Source of the DNA: Roseibacillus ishigakijimensis
GTDB lineage: Bacteria > Verrucomicrobiota > Verrucomicrobiia > Verrucomicrobiales > Akkermansiaceae
Length of the DNA: 49,929 nucleotides
Assembly: GCF_016595415.1 (NCBI RefSeq)
Contig: NZ_JAENIO010000031.1
Coordinates: 1-49,929, forward strand
Direction: 5' to 3'
Below the pieces are notes generated by a model. That model had not been told where the DNA came from and ran no database searches. It saw only the letters and a list, made by a program, of their open reading frames with translations. The position numbers were made by a program, and so were the translations under genes. Shown in pieces: positions 1 through 7,297 of the stretch (the stretch's first letter is position 1; the number at the start of each line of letters is the position of its first letter).

Positions 1-42
1 CCTTGCCAAAGAACCCCAGAACAAGTAATCAATTTTCCCTCA

Positions 43-1545
43 TCACCATCGTTTAGCTGAGCCCTCAACTGGCCGAACTTTGGGGTCCACCTCAAGGATG
101 GCGATGGACTTGGCAACCTTGAGCTCCCAAGAATCCAAGCCGTGGGTGTGAGAAACGCGGTCGATATGGAGGACGATCTCGCGTGCTGCCTGAGAGAGGT
201 CGCTGGCGAGAACATCGTAGAGGTCCGCACTGGTCAGGAGAGTGGGGACCTCCTGCTCGATGATCGGCTGGCGACCGGATTGGCTATTGATGAGGATATC
301 CTGCACACAGCGAATGGCGGAGCGGAGGCCGATGCCTCCCTGAAGCTTGGCGAGGGAGCGAATGGCCTGGATGAGAACATCGAACGATTGGGGCAGAAGC
401 GGATAGAAGTCGGTGAAGGTGTCCGTCGTGAAATCGTCGGTGGTGGTGAAGTCTTCGAGCTTGGTAAGGTGGGTAAGCTTTTGACCGTCGGTCGCGAAAT
501 GGGCTTTGAGGGCCTTTTCACCTTCAACGGATTTTTTGAGCAAGCGACGGTGGGTAATTTCCCGGATATCGGAGGGCTTGAGATCGATCTTGATGGGGAA
601 GCGGTCTCGGAGTCCGAAGAGGGCTCCGGTGTTGGGAAGCGTTTCCTGCGCCGTGGCCATGAGCCAGGCCATGCCGTGTCCGACTTCCTTCAGATTTTTG
701 GCAAGGCCGTCGAGATTGTTGATGAGGGAGTCATTGTTGCGCAGGAAGTGGCCGACCTCGTCCACGATGAAGAGTACGCGTTTGGATCCGGTCTTGCGCT
801 CGATGAGGTCGACCATTTCCTGGACGCGCTCCCGCTCCGTCTGGGTGTTGATGGTGTGGGTGTTTAGGAAGGTGTCTTCGGTCTTCCAGATGGCGGGATA
901 GAATTTGTGAGCCAGGTCCGATGCGATGGGCATGAGTAACGTGGGGTCCAGCTCTTCGTAGGGGAAACCCGATTCAGATTCGACGGATTGGCGGAACTCT
1001 TCGAGTTTGCCATCCTTGTCAAGAAAGCTCTCCAGCTGGCTGATTTTCCGATCCGAAGAAAAGCCGGCCCAATTGCAGACCTTGTCGAACAGTAGGGTGG
1101 AGATGGGTTCATGGGTGACCCCGCTGCGGGCCTCGGAGGCAAGGTCGAGCAGGAACACGGTGACGTTGAACTTCTTTCGCGTCATGGCAACGCGCTGCCG
1201 GAAAGGCTGATTGGGGAATTGCTTGAGGAACTCCTCGGCAAAATGCTTGTCCTTCTCGGAAGCATCGGGATCGAAGGTCATCCCGAAGTATTTGGCGAAG
1301 GAGCTCTTACCCGAGCCGTAGAAGCCGGAGAGCCACACACAGCATTCCTCGAAATCGTCGTCACCATCTTGACTGCGCTCAAAGTGCCCGAGCAGCTTCT
1401 CGTATTCCTTGGCGAGATTATCAGTCACGACATACTCCCGGGCTTCGCGGAAAAGGATCTCGGGACGGCGATTGGAGAACGTAATGACCTTCTCGATAGG
1501 TCGGTCAATGGGCGTATTGGGATCGAAAAGTGTGCGGATGCTCAT
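43..1545 (-). CDS. brxC: BREX P-loop ATPase BrxC, N-terminal part, probable frameshift at its 3' end
   Basis: BrxC is the large P-loop protein of BREX phage-exclusion systems and is needed for defence and host methylation; family members are usually around 1100-1250 residues. Here 500 codons are open. The N-terminus reads MSIRTLFDPNTPIDRPIEKV, with a Walker A motif GFYGSGKS at residues 74-81 and a Walker B-like stretch RVLFIVDEVGHF near residues 255-270. It starts 12 bases after the brxB stop, in the order brxE-brxA-brxB-brxC. The frame ends at TGA near position 43, far short of the family length. Treating the CCCC run (minus strand, 82-85) as CCC puts the sequence in a frame that is open to the window edge. 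The remainder of the gene, if present, lies outside the window. Family identification is strong; whether the frameshift is real or a sequencing error is unknown. Confidence 0.85.
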   Translation of the reverse strand: MSIRTLFDPNTPIDRPIEKVITFSNRRPEILFREAREYVVTDNLAKEYEKLLGHFERSQDGDDDFEECCVWLSGFYGSGKSSFAKYFGMTFDPDASEKDKHFAEEFLKQFPNQPFRQRVAMTRKKFNVTVFLLDLASEARSGVTHEPISTLLFDKVCNWAGFSSDRKISQLESFLDKDGKLEEFRQSVESESGFPYEELDPTLLMPIASDLAHKFYPAIWKTEDTFLNTHTINTQTERERVQEMVDLIERKTGSKRVLFIVDEVGHFLRNNDSLINNLDGLAKNLKEVGHGMAWLMATAQETLPNTGALFGLRDRFPIKIDLKPSDIREITHRRLLKKSVEGEKALKAHFATDGQKLTHLTKLEDFTTTDDFTTDTFTDFYPLLPQSFDVLIQAIRSLAKLQGGIGLRSAIRCVQDILINSQSGRQPIIEQEVPTLLTSADLYDVLASDLSQAAREIVLHIDRVSHTHGLDSWELKVAKSIAILEVDPKVRPVEGSAKRW

Positions 1546-1557
1546 GGTGAAGGAAAA

Positions 1558-2163
1558 TTAGTAAATGTGTGTGGAGCGGTAGTTTCCGTCCGAAGGATAA
1601 ACTCCGAGATAGCTGGGATTGTCTCCGATATTGCCTCGCTCACCGGGATAGAAGAACACGGTTGGAACGGCGAAACGGCCTTGTAAAACTTGCTCGAATG
1701 CACTGACCCGGAGAAGGGGGTGCGCCATCTCAATATCAGTGATGAGGAGCAGCCCGTTGGGCTTGGAGGCAGCGGCTTGGATTTCCTCTTCAATTGCGGC
1801 GACGATGGGGGATTCCAGATCCAGAGACTCGCCTGGCTTTTTGTTCGCGAGAATGCTGTGGAGGGTGTCGGTGAAAGCCTGGTGTGATTGCTGGCGGGCT
1901 TCGCTTCGCCTGAGCAGGGCAATTTTTTTGCCGTTGTCCCCAAAGATTTTCTCCATGAGGGCGAGGAGCGAGCAATGTCGAGGTGCGTAGGACTGGTCCT
2001 TGAGACGAGCCATCAGCTTGGGGAGGCGCGTGCGGAGTTCGGCCCACAAATGAGGAGGGTAATGGACGTTAAAAACCTGATCGCCCTGACGAGCATTCGT
2101 TGTTCCTTCTGGGGCTCCCAGGCGTCGGATGAGTTCGTCTATTTTTTGGTCAAATGAGAACAT
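1558..2163 (-). CDS. brxB: BREX protein BrxB (DUF1788)
   Basis: A 201-residue protein matching the length and look of the DUF1788/BrxB family, a small core component of BREX systems whose biochemical role is not settled. It begins MFSFDQKIDELIRRL and contains the segment LLLITDIEMAHPLLRVSAFE, then VPTVFFYPGER near the C-terminus, a pattern I associate with BrxB. I chose the ATG at 2163 rather than the longer upstream frame because it fits the family start and overlaps the 3' end of brxA by 14 bases, suggesting translational coupling. brxC follows after 12 bases. No motif for catalysis is visible. Confidence 0.88.
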   Translation of the reverse strand: MFSFDQKIDELIRRLGAPEGTTNARQGDQVFNVHYPPHLWAELRTRLPKLMARLKDQSYAPRHCSLLALMEKIFGDNGKKIALLRRSEARQQSHQAFTDTLHSILANKKPGESLDLESPIVAAIEEEIQAAASKPNGLLLITDIEMAHPLLRVSAFEQVLQGRFAVPTVFFYPGERGNIGDNPSYLGVYPSDGNYRSTHIY

Positions 2164-2941
2164 GGGTGAGTGCGTTGCGAGTGTGATGGCTCCATTCAAT
2201 GCGGCAGAGGCTTCCGCTGTCTTGAAGGACAAGGTGGCTCTCTGATTCAAACCTTTGGAGATAGAGAATGACGTCGGGGCGGGAAAGCCCAAAGGCTGTC
2301 CATTCCTCGGCATTGATGACTTGATCGTCCGAGAGCCCAAGAAAATGAAGATCGTAGGCTAGATAGAGTAAGGTGTTTTCGTGAGGGTGCCACGAATGGA
2401 TATCTGCTCTGCCTCGGCGAGAGGGAGAAAGAAGCTCGAAATCTCTCCCCATACCCAAGACATATGAGACGACTCGCTCGACCACCGACGGACTCCATTT
2501 TCGTGCGAGCTTTCCTTCAATCACGCCTTTGTCGATTAGAGAATCGACGTCCTCTGATAGGATCTGATTTCCGGCGCTCCGGATTGTGGTCCAGTAGAGC
2601 TCCGTCATGAAATCGAAGAAGATCCCATGTTGCCGGAGGGCATAGAGAAGGATGATTTCGCGAATGAGTTTGGGAGATTGTGAATGTAGGAGGACTCTTC
2701 GAACTTCAGGAGCAGCTTCCAGATGGGGAGGACGAAGGAATCGCGATCCAAAGCCCTCGGTCACAATGTTGCGTAATCGCCGCTCGGAGTCAGTTTGTAA
2801 TGAGCCCAGCTGTCTGGCCGATTCTAAGAGCATGTTGGCAGTTTGTCCTTCTTCCCACAGTTCGAATAGAGTGAGACATTCCTGAATAATGCCCTGAGAT
2901 TGGGCAAGACTCGTCGAGTAGTGGCTCCGTCGGGTCTTCAT
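2150..2941 (-). CDS. brxA: BREX protein BrxA (DUF1819)
   Basis: A 263-residue protein of the DUF1819/BrxA family, a small DNA-binding core component of many BREX types. The N-terminal region carries the family-like pattern of a short tail, then a segment around SQGIIQECLTLFELWEEGQT; the middle has LYALRQHGIFFDFMTELYW and a region around EGKLARKWSPSVVERVV. A start nine codons further upstream (2968) exists, but the ATG at 2941 forms an ATGA overlap with the stop of the preceding gene and matches family N-termini, so I prefer it. Its 3' end overlaps brxB. Identification is from sequence resemblance and gene order. Confidence 0.85.
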   Translation of the reverse strand: MKTRRSHYSTSLAQSQGIIQECLTLFELWEEGQTANMLLESARQLGSLQTDSERRLRNIVTEGFGSRFLRPPHLEAAPEVRRVLLHSQSPKLIREIILLYALRQHGIFFDFMTELYWTTIRSAGNQILSEDVDSLIDKGVIEGKLARKWSPSVVERVVSYVLGMGRDFELLSPSRRGRADIHSWHPHENTLLYLAYDLHFLGLSDDQVINAEEWTAFGLSRPDVILYLQRFESESHLVLQDSGSLCRIEWSHHTRNALTHVLI

Positions 2942-3450
2942 TTCCTGAGTTTGAAGAATGGAATGCATTTCTTGTTTCCTGAAAAAGCCGCTTGATACAA
3001 TGCGGAAAGGCGAGTGAGATCGTTTTGGAAGTGAAGTTCGATAGTCCCCAGGTCTGTCGGTCCATCGGAGACGGAGTCTGTTTCGTGAAATTGGAGAGGG
3101 CCCAACAAGCTGAACTCGGGAGCGGTCATTTGTTCAGTAGTGAGGGTGTCGACAAGTGCGAGTGATTCCTGGTGGATGCGAGCATCCCAAAAGGCTGGCA
3201 GGCGGAAGAGGTGATAAATTCCCCGTGAACGAACGGATTCATCGTAAATTTTCTGAAGACTGCTACCAACTAAGGTCGACGCAGCCTGAAGAGTTGTGCG
3301 GGGAAAAATCGCAGAAAAATCTCCTTGTCCGGTCGAAAAGGCAGTCGATTGGAGGCCCCATAGCGCTTCGGATTTTGCCGCGACAATGAGTCGGAGGAGC
3401 GCAATAAATCTGAAGGGATTTTGAGGAGAGGAGTTTGGAACAGTTGTCAT
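2938..3450 (-). CDS. brxE: BrxE-like small protein opening the BREX operon
   Basis: A 170-residue protein with no catalytic motif I can name. The pattern near the N-terminus (FIALLRLIVAAKSEALWGLQ, then FPRTTLQAASTLV) and the following LFRLPAFWDARIHQESLAL resemble what I recall of BrxE, the first gene of type 6 BREX, whose order is brxE-brxA-brxB-brxC-pglX-pglZ-brxD-brxHI. Position is the main support: it sits immediately in front of brxA and shares an ATGA stop/start overlap with it. The C-terminal 20 residues are rich in Lys and Phe. It could instead be a BREX-associated protein of another type; the type 6 label depends on genes beyond the left edge. Confidence 0.6.
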   Translation of the reverse strand: MTTVPNSSPQNPFRFIALLRLIVAAKSEALWGLQSTAFSTGQGDFSAIFPRTTLQAASTLVGSSLQKIYDESVRSRGIYHLFRLPAFWDARIHQESLALVDTLTTEQMTAPEFSLLGPLQFHETDSVSDGPTDLGTIELHFQNDLTRLSALYQAAFSGNKKCIPFFKLRK

Positions 3451-3505
3451 CGACGAGGGCAGCTTTGCAGACTGGGGTTTTCAGGCAAGAACTCTGATGG
3501 CGAGC

Positions 3506-3799
3506 TCAGCAGGTTGTTTTGGAAAGCTGCGTATTGAAGAACGAAGCAAAGTATTCCCGGGAGCCGAACCCCTTGGAACCGATGGATTCCCAAGCTTGCT
3601 TGGTGACAATGAGGCCGTCTTGTTCCAGCTCCCAAATGACTTGGAGTTCGTGGCCCTGAGCATCCTCATCCATACAAGCCAAGTCGAGAACCGTGCCGTA
3701 ATTGTCGTAGCTCGCCCCTTCCACCACGTAGTGACGAGTGCGAACCTGAACGATATCACCGGGGGTGGGTTTGGTTGAAGATGGTGCGTGGGCGAGCAT
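3506..3799 (-). pseudogene. orphan N-terminal fragment of a DrmD-like SNF2 helicase
   Basis: A 97-codon frame whose whole length resembles the N-terminal cap of the DISARM SNF2-like helicase DrmD: PGDIVQVRTRHYVVEGA, then a segment containing LACMDEDAQGHELQVIWELE, then FGSREYFASFFNTQ, just before where DrmD proteins usually continue toward their helicase motifs. Here the frame ends with LSKTTC and a stop, and no Walker A or DEAH region follows in any frame before brxE starts at 3450. DrmD proteins are about 1000 residues, so this is either a remnant left by deletion or a free-standing domain kept as the first gene of the BREX operon. The repeat-rich region at 3909-4030 lies upstream of its ATG, so it is probably the first translated segment of the operon. 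Confidence 0.6.
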
Positions 3800-3908
3800 G
3801 AAAGAAAATCTCTAACACGCCAATGAACTATCAGGCAAGCTTCTGATTACAGGGAGAAAATAACTGTTCAAAGGGCGTTCATTCCTCGCAGAGTTTTGGT
3901 TGAGGAAA

Positions 3909-3984
3909 GCTGACACTGCGTGTCAGCCCTGAACTGACTTGTCGAGGCGTTGGCAGCCCGTGTCAGTGTTGTCAGGGCTGTCAG
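3909..3984. promoter_or_regulatory. palindrome plus three TGTCAG iterons upstream of the BREX operon
   Basis: Within the 360-base non-coding stretch 3800-4158 there is a perfect palindrome GCTGACACTGCGTGTCAGC (3909-3927; 8-base arms, 3-base centre). It is followed by TGTCAG at 3961, 3970 and 3979, that is, three copies exactly 9 bases apart. An inverted copy, CTGACA, lies at 4025-4030. The cluster lies 110-230 bases upstream of the first ATG of the operon that ends in brxC. Repeated sites at fixed spacing suggest cooperative binding of a regulator; none is encoded in the visible part of the island. The rest of the stretch holds the terminator of the neighbouring gene pair and no other gene that I can see. 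Confidence 0.55.
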
Positions 3985-4090
3985 AGCGGTGAACGGGTGC
4001 ATTTTCGTGAAGTGGCTGTTTTTCCTGACAGATTCGCAACGGTTTGCGGTTTTGTCTTTGTAATTCGCTCATTTAGAGTTGAAAGAGAAA

Positions 4091-4124
4091 GAAAAAGCCC
4101 GTGACAGTTGAACTGCCACGGGCT
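4091..4124 (-). terminator. intrinsic terminator of the two-gene cassette
   Basis: A hairpin with arms AGCCCGTG/CACGGGCT extended by CAGTT/AACTG around a single-base loop, with one A/C mismatch in between. Read on the minus strand it is followed by a run of five T. It lies about 35 bases after the stop of the 447-aa gene, so it ends that transcript and separates it from the BREX operon. Confidence 0.85.
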
Positions 4125-4158
4125 GGGATTTGAGGATTTGTGAGTCGGTAGAAGGTCG

Positions 4159-5502
4159 CTAGAGGAGCGAATGGATGGCCCGGGTGTATTCGTCGAGACT
4201 GACAGCGGACACCATTTTCCCGTCGAGGGTGATCATTCCCTCTTCGGCGAGCCGGGTCAGCAGGGTGTCTCTTTCGGTGGCGGTGGAGAGACGAAAGGTG
4301 CGCTGGAGTTCGCGGCGAGTGAGGTCCTCTCCTTTGCGAAGTTCGTGGAGAATCTTTTGGATAAGTTTCTCGCGGGAGCTGGGAGTGAGGCCAACCCGAT
4401 GCCAGATGAGGGTGTGGGTAGCGATGATCAGGCCCTTGAGAGTTTCTTCGAGAAAGGTGAGGATGATTTCGGCATTTTCGGGAGGCTCTTTTTCAAGACG
4501 AGGGGGATCGTTGTCCCAAGCGACAGTTGATTGGTAGAGATTGCTGCAGACGGCAAAAAGTTCCCGGCTGACCTTGAGGAGGCCGAATCCGTAATCGCCG
4601 GGGAGCCGACTCAGACCGTCGCGTAGATAGGATTGATAGCGAAGGGCGGCTTCGGTGCGGGGAAATTGGTTTTGGGGTGTTACTGCGATGGCTCCTTGGA
4701 AAGGGCGCCACATCATCAACATGGCGGAGAAGGTGGGCCAGAGGGGGACGTTGATGCTCGCGTCGCCCACATCCGGGAGGGTGAGGAAGGGGTGGCCCCA
4801 CTCAAAGAGGCCGTTCTCTTCCAGGGCAATCAGGGTGGCACTGTCGAGACGACCGGCGACGGCGAACCTCTTTGGCGACCGCTTCAAGCTCGAATCGATT
4901 CCGATGGACTTCTGGAAGAAATCTCCTTTTTTGAGATAGTCCTGTAATTCGCGGAGGTCGGCTTTCCCGTCCAGTCTGGCGACTACAGCTCCGTCCCCGT
5001 TACTGATGAGGCCCACGTCCTTGTGCCAGCATTTGGAGAAGGGGCGGCTGCGACCAAATCCGAAGAGGCTCCAGTGGGCTTTGCGGTATTCTTCTTTGTT
5101 TTCATAAGCGGCTTGTCGATAGAATCTCGTATCGTAGGCGAGGTTGTTGTGGTAATAGGTGACGGATTCGCGGAGGTAGTGCTCGGCGATCTTTTGGCTG
5201 ACGTAAGGGATCCTAGGCCGCGAGAGGTCTTGAGTGCTGTCTGCGTCTTCTACGAGGAGCTTACGAGCAAACTCCCAGAGTGGGCTGGTCTCTTTTCCTG
5301 GGCTGCCAACAAAGAGAGTGGATGGGAAGCTGCCGAGTTGCTGGGCTAGCGACAATTGCCAAAAGGTCGTCAGGCAGGTTGTGATGGAAAGAGTCCTTGC
5401 AAAGGGATCCGGCGAGCATTGGGATTCAAATTCGCGGAGAGCCTGAAAGAAGGTGTGCTGAAGCGCGGCAGAGGGTTTTGGGGGCTTGGGAGGCTTAAGC
5501 AT
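4159..5502 (-). CDS. unrecognised 447-aa protein with C-terminal winged helix (second gene of pair)
   Basis: I do not recognise this family. A predicted strand-loop segment, STLFVGSPGKETSPLWEFA, near residues 60-80 looks like a P-loop position but lacks the GK[ST] ending, so nucleotide binding is unlikely by that motif. The middle contains a Trp/Tyr-rich region (EEYRKAHWSLFGFGRSRPFSK) and LWPTFSAMLMMWRPFQGAIAV. The C-terminal 70 residues (KILHELRKGEDLTRRELQRT, then LLTRLAEEGMITLDGK) read as a winged helix-turn-helix. Its ATG overlaps the stop of the 489-aa gene (ATGCTTAA), so the two are co-translated, and an intrinsic terminator follows. Placement between tRNA-Tyr and BREX suggests a mobile defence or regulatory cassette, which is inference only. 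Confidence 0.85.
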   Translation of the reverse strand: MLKPPKPPKPSAALQHTFFQALREFESQCSPDPFARTLSITTCLTTFWQLSLAQQLGSFPSTLFVGSPGKETSPLWEFARKLLVEDADSTQDLSRPRIPYVSQKIAEHYLRESVTYYHNNLAYDTRFYRQAAYENKEEYRKAHWSLFGFGRSRPFSKCWHKDVGLISNGDGAVVARLDGKADLRELQDYLKKGDFFQKSIGIDSSLKRSPKRFAVAGRLDSATLIALEENGLFEWGHPFLTLPDVGDASINVPLWPTFSAMLMMWRPFQGAIAVTPQNQFPRTEAALRYQSYLRDGLSRLPGDYGFGLLKVSRELFAVCSNLYQSTVAWDNDPPRLEKEPPENAEIILTFLEETLKGLIIATHTLIWHRVGLTPSSREKLIQKILHELRKGEDLTRRELQRTFRLSTATERDTLLTRLAEEGMITLDGKMVSAVSLDEYTRAIHSLL

Positions 5503-6964
5503 GGTTCTGACGTTTGGGGGCTTCTGGGGACAGGAACGACTGGGCTGCAGAGGGGGCGCGGGTTTCCTCCTGGCAGACTTCCCAAAGAGGGCCGTCTTTC
5601 TGCGCCAGAGATTTTTCTTCCAGTTCAGCGAGGAGTTGGCCGCAGAGTCCAGCGGGAATGCTCAAGGCGCGGTAGAGGTCTCTTTCGTTGCTGGGTCCTT
5701 GGTGTAATTTTCTCAGCAACCGTTCTCGAAGATGCTGGCGGTGTTGGTCGATTTCGGAACCGACCAAGGCTTGCCGGGCCGCGACCGCGCGGCGCACCAT
5801 GAGGCGGGCCAGCTCGTATATGGCCCCCGGATGGCGGAGCGCTCGGCCTTGGATGCGTTTTTGAGCTTCGTTGATTTTTGGTAGGGCGAAGAATAGGGTG
5901 GGGAGGAGTTTGCCGGCGGTTTGACTGATGCCGGGATATGCGGGTTCTTGGGAACGGAGAAAGCGAGACCAAGAAGCCAAGCTCTTGGGGCAGTGAAAAG
6001 AGACGGTGCTCTCGGGTAGGGATTCTACGCAGAGTCGATCGGCGAATGCGATTTTCAGAGCGGCTTCCAAGGAGGGGAACCGGATAGGTGATTCGCTCAA
6101 GGGGATCTCCGGAAGCGAGGGAAGGTCCTGTCCGGGAATGGGGTCGAGGAGCCAGAGCAAGTCGGTGGTTTGGTCGGGGGACTTGGAGACGACGTGAGGA
6201 AAATAGTTGCAGGAATCATCAACGAAAAACTGTCCTTGCGTATGGACCGGGAAAGGGCCGGGGATGGAGTGCCCGTCGATGATGGAGCGCAGGAAGGGCA
6301 GCCAAGTGGTGTATTCCTTTGGCGAGTGGAGCTTAAACGAGAAGAAGGGCCGGCCGAGGTGGGACTGTTCCAGATTGTTCTGAAGCTCGGAGGGACGGGA
6401 GCCTTTTCGAAAGACTTGGCATTTGAGAAAGCGTTGGTCGGAGGGAACTCGGGCGGCTTCTGAAAGGATTATTTCCCAACCGGGACTCTCCGTGGGCCAG
6501 GCCGTCTTTTCGGGATTGCGGAGCAAATGGAAGACTTCCTCGGCAGAGCTGCGGACTTTGTCTTCTGGAAAGGCCCAGTCGGCAGGGCGAGGTTTCTGAA
6601 CCTCCGCAGCCAGCTCTTCCACGAAGGCGAGATTATGGGTGTTGAGCGAATTCTGGAAAGAGGAGAGGGGCGTGACGACGAGCTCATGAACGGCGGCCAT
6701 GCTAGCGCTACCGCTGATGATGAGGTTAGACCCAACTGAACGGACGCGACCGTCTTTGTTCTGTAACCCCGCTCCCGGTCGGGAGAGATTACCGATTGCG
6801 GTAGCGAGAGCGACCAGCGCGTGGACTCCGGCGAGCTGATCGCCATCGCCGAGATCCATCAGGTCGAATTGAGAGAGGAAAGGGCTGAGGGCGGAAGGGG
6901 GGCTTGTTTTCATGAGGTGCCAATGGTACCGGGAAGGTTCCGGGCCGGTGACGAATAATCTCAT
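5495..6964 (-). CDS. unrecognised 489-aa protein with C-terminal winged helix (first gene of pair)
   Basis: No known family is recognised with confidence. The N-terminal part (LAGVHALVALATAIGNLSRP, then VGSNLIISGSASMAAVHELV) has the layout of a DUF3987-type ATPase, where a strand would lead into a P-loop, but the GK[ST] residues are absent, so any such relation would be to a degenerate form. Around residues 410-460, LRERLLRKLHQGPSNERDLY and LLAELEEKSLAQKDGPLWE form a helix-turn-helix and wing like that of the downstream partner. Both genes share this overall plan, so they may be distant paralogues. The ATG at 6964 has GGAAAGGA shortly upstream; a second ATG at 6913 has no ribosome site. It is the gene closest to tRNA-Tyr. 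Confidence 0.8.
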   Translation of the reverse strand: MRLFVTGPEPSRYHWHLMKTSPPSALSPFLSQFDLMDLGDGDQLAGVHALVALATAIGNLSRPGAGLQNKDGRVRSVGSNLIISGSASMAAVHELVVTPLSSFQNSLNTHNLAFVEELAAEVQKPRPADWAFPEDKVRSSAEEVFHLLRNPEKTAWPTESPGWEIILSEAARVPSDQRFLKCQVFRKGSRPSELQNNLEQSHLGRPFFSFKLHSPKEYTTWLPFLRSIIDGHSIPGPFPVHTQGQFFVDDSCNYFPHVVSKSPDQTTDLLWLLDPIPGQDLPSLPEIPLSESPIRFPSLEAALKIAFADRLCVESLPESTVSFHCPKSLASWSRFLRSQEPAYPGISQTAGKLLPTLFFALPKINEAQKRIQGRALRHPGAIYELARLMVRRAVAARQALVGSEIDQHRQHLRERLLRKLHQGPSNERDLYRALSIPAGLCGQLLAELEEKSLAQKDGPLWEVCQEETRAPSAAQSFLSPEAPKRQNHA

Positions 6965-7087
6965 GAATCCTTTCCGAAGTACAGGATTTATGGCTGCACG
7001 CCTGGTGGGGAGAAACTGCCAATTCTCGTCTCGTAGGGGCAGTATTCGGGCAGTAGAAAAATAAGCCCTGATTGCTTTTGGAGTCGT

Positions 7088-7106
7088 ATCTCACTAAGAG
7101 TGAGAT
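7088..7106 (-). terminator. hairpin just after tRNA-Tyr
   Basis: Perfect inverted repeat ATCTCACT-AAG-AGTGAGAT starting at the last base of the encoded CCA. On the minus strand it is followed about 25 bases later by TTATTTTTC. It may end or help process the tRNA transcript; lacking an adjacent T-run, it is a weak intrinsic terminator. Confidence 0.5.
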
Positions 7107-7191
7107 GGTGGGCAGGGCTGGATTCGAACCAGCGTACACTTACGTGAGCAGATTTACAGTCTGCCGCCTTTAACCACTCGGCCACCTACCC
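7106..7191 (-). tRNA. tRNA-Tyr (GTA)
   Basis: An 86-base class II tRNA. The acceptor stem GGGTAGG pairs with CCTGCCC (one U-G pair), followed by discriminator A and an encoded CCA (7108-7106). The anticodon GTA is at 7155-7157 within CTGTAAAT, the T-loop reads GGTTCGAATCC, and there is a long variable arm, as expected for bacterial tRNA-Tyr. The region downstream of its 3' end is a defence island with different base composition, so this gene is a likely integration site. The 140 bases between 6965 and 7105 hold no gene. Confidence 0.97.
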
Positions 7192-7297
7192 GGTTGAAGA
7201 GGGTCCGCGTTGCGCGGGGCGGATTGAGTAGGCTTTGCGGGGGGCTTTGACAAGAGAAATCTGCAATAAATTGTCAATTTTTCCGAAATTTCGGGTT

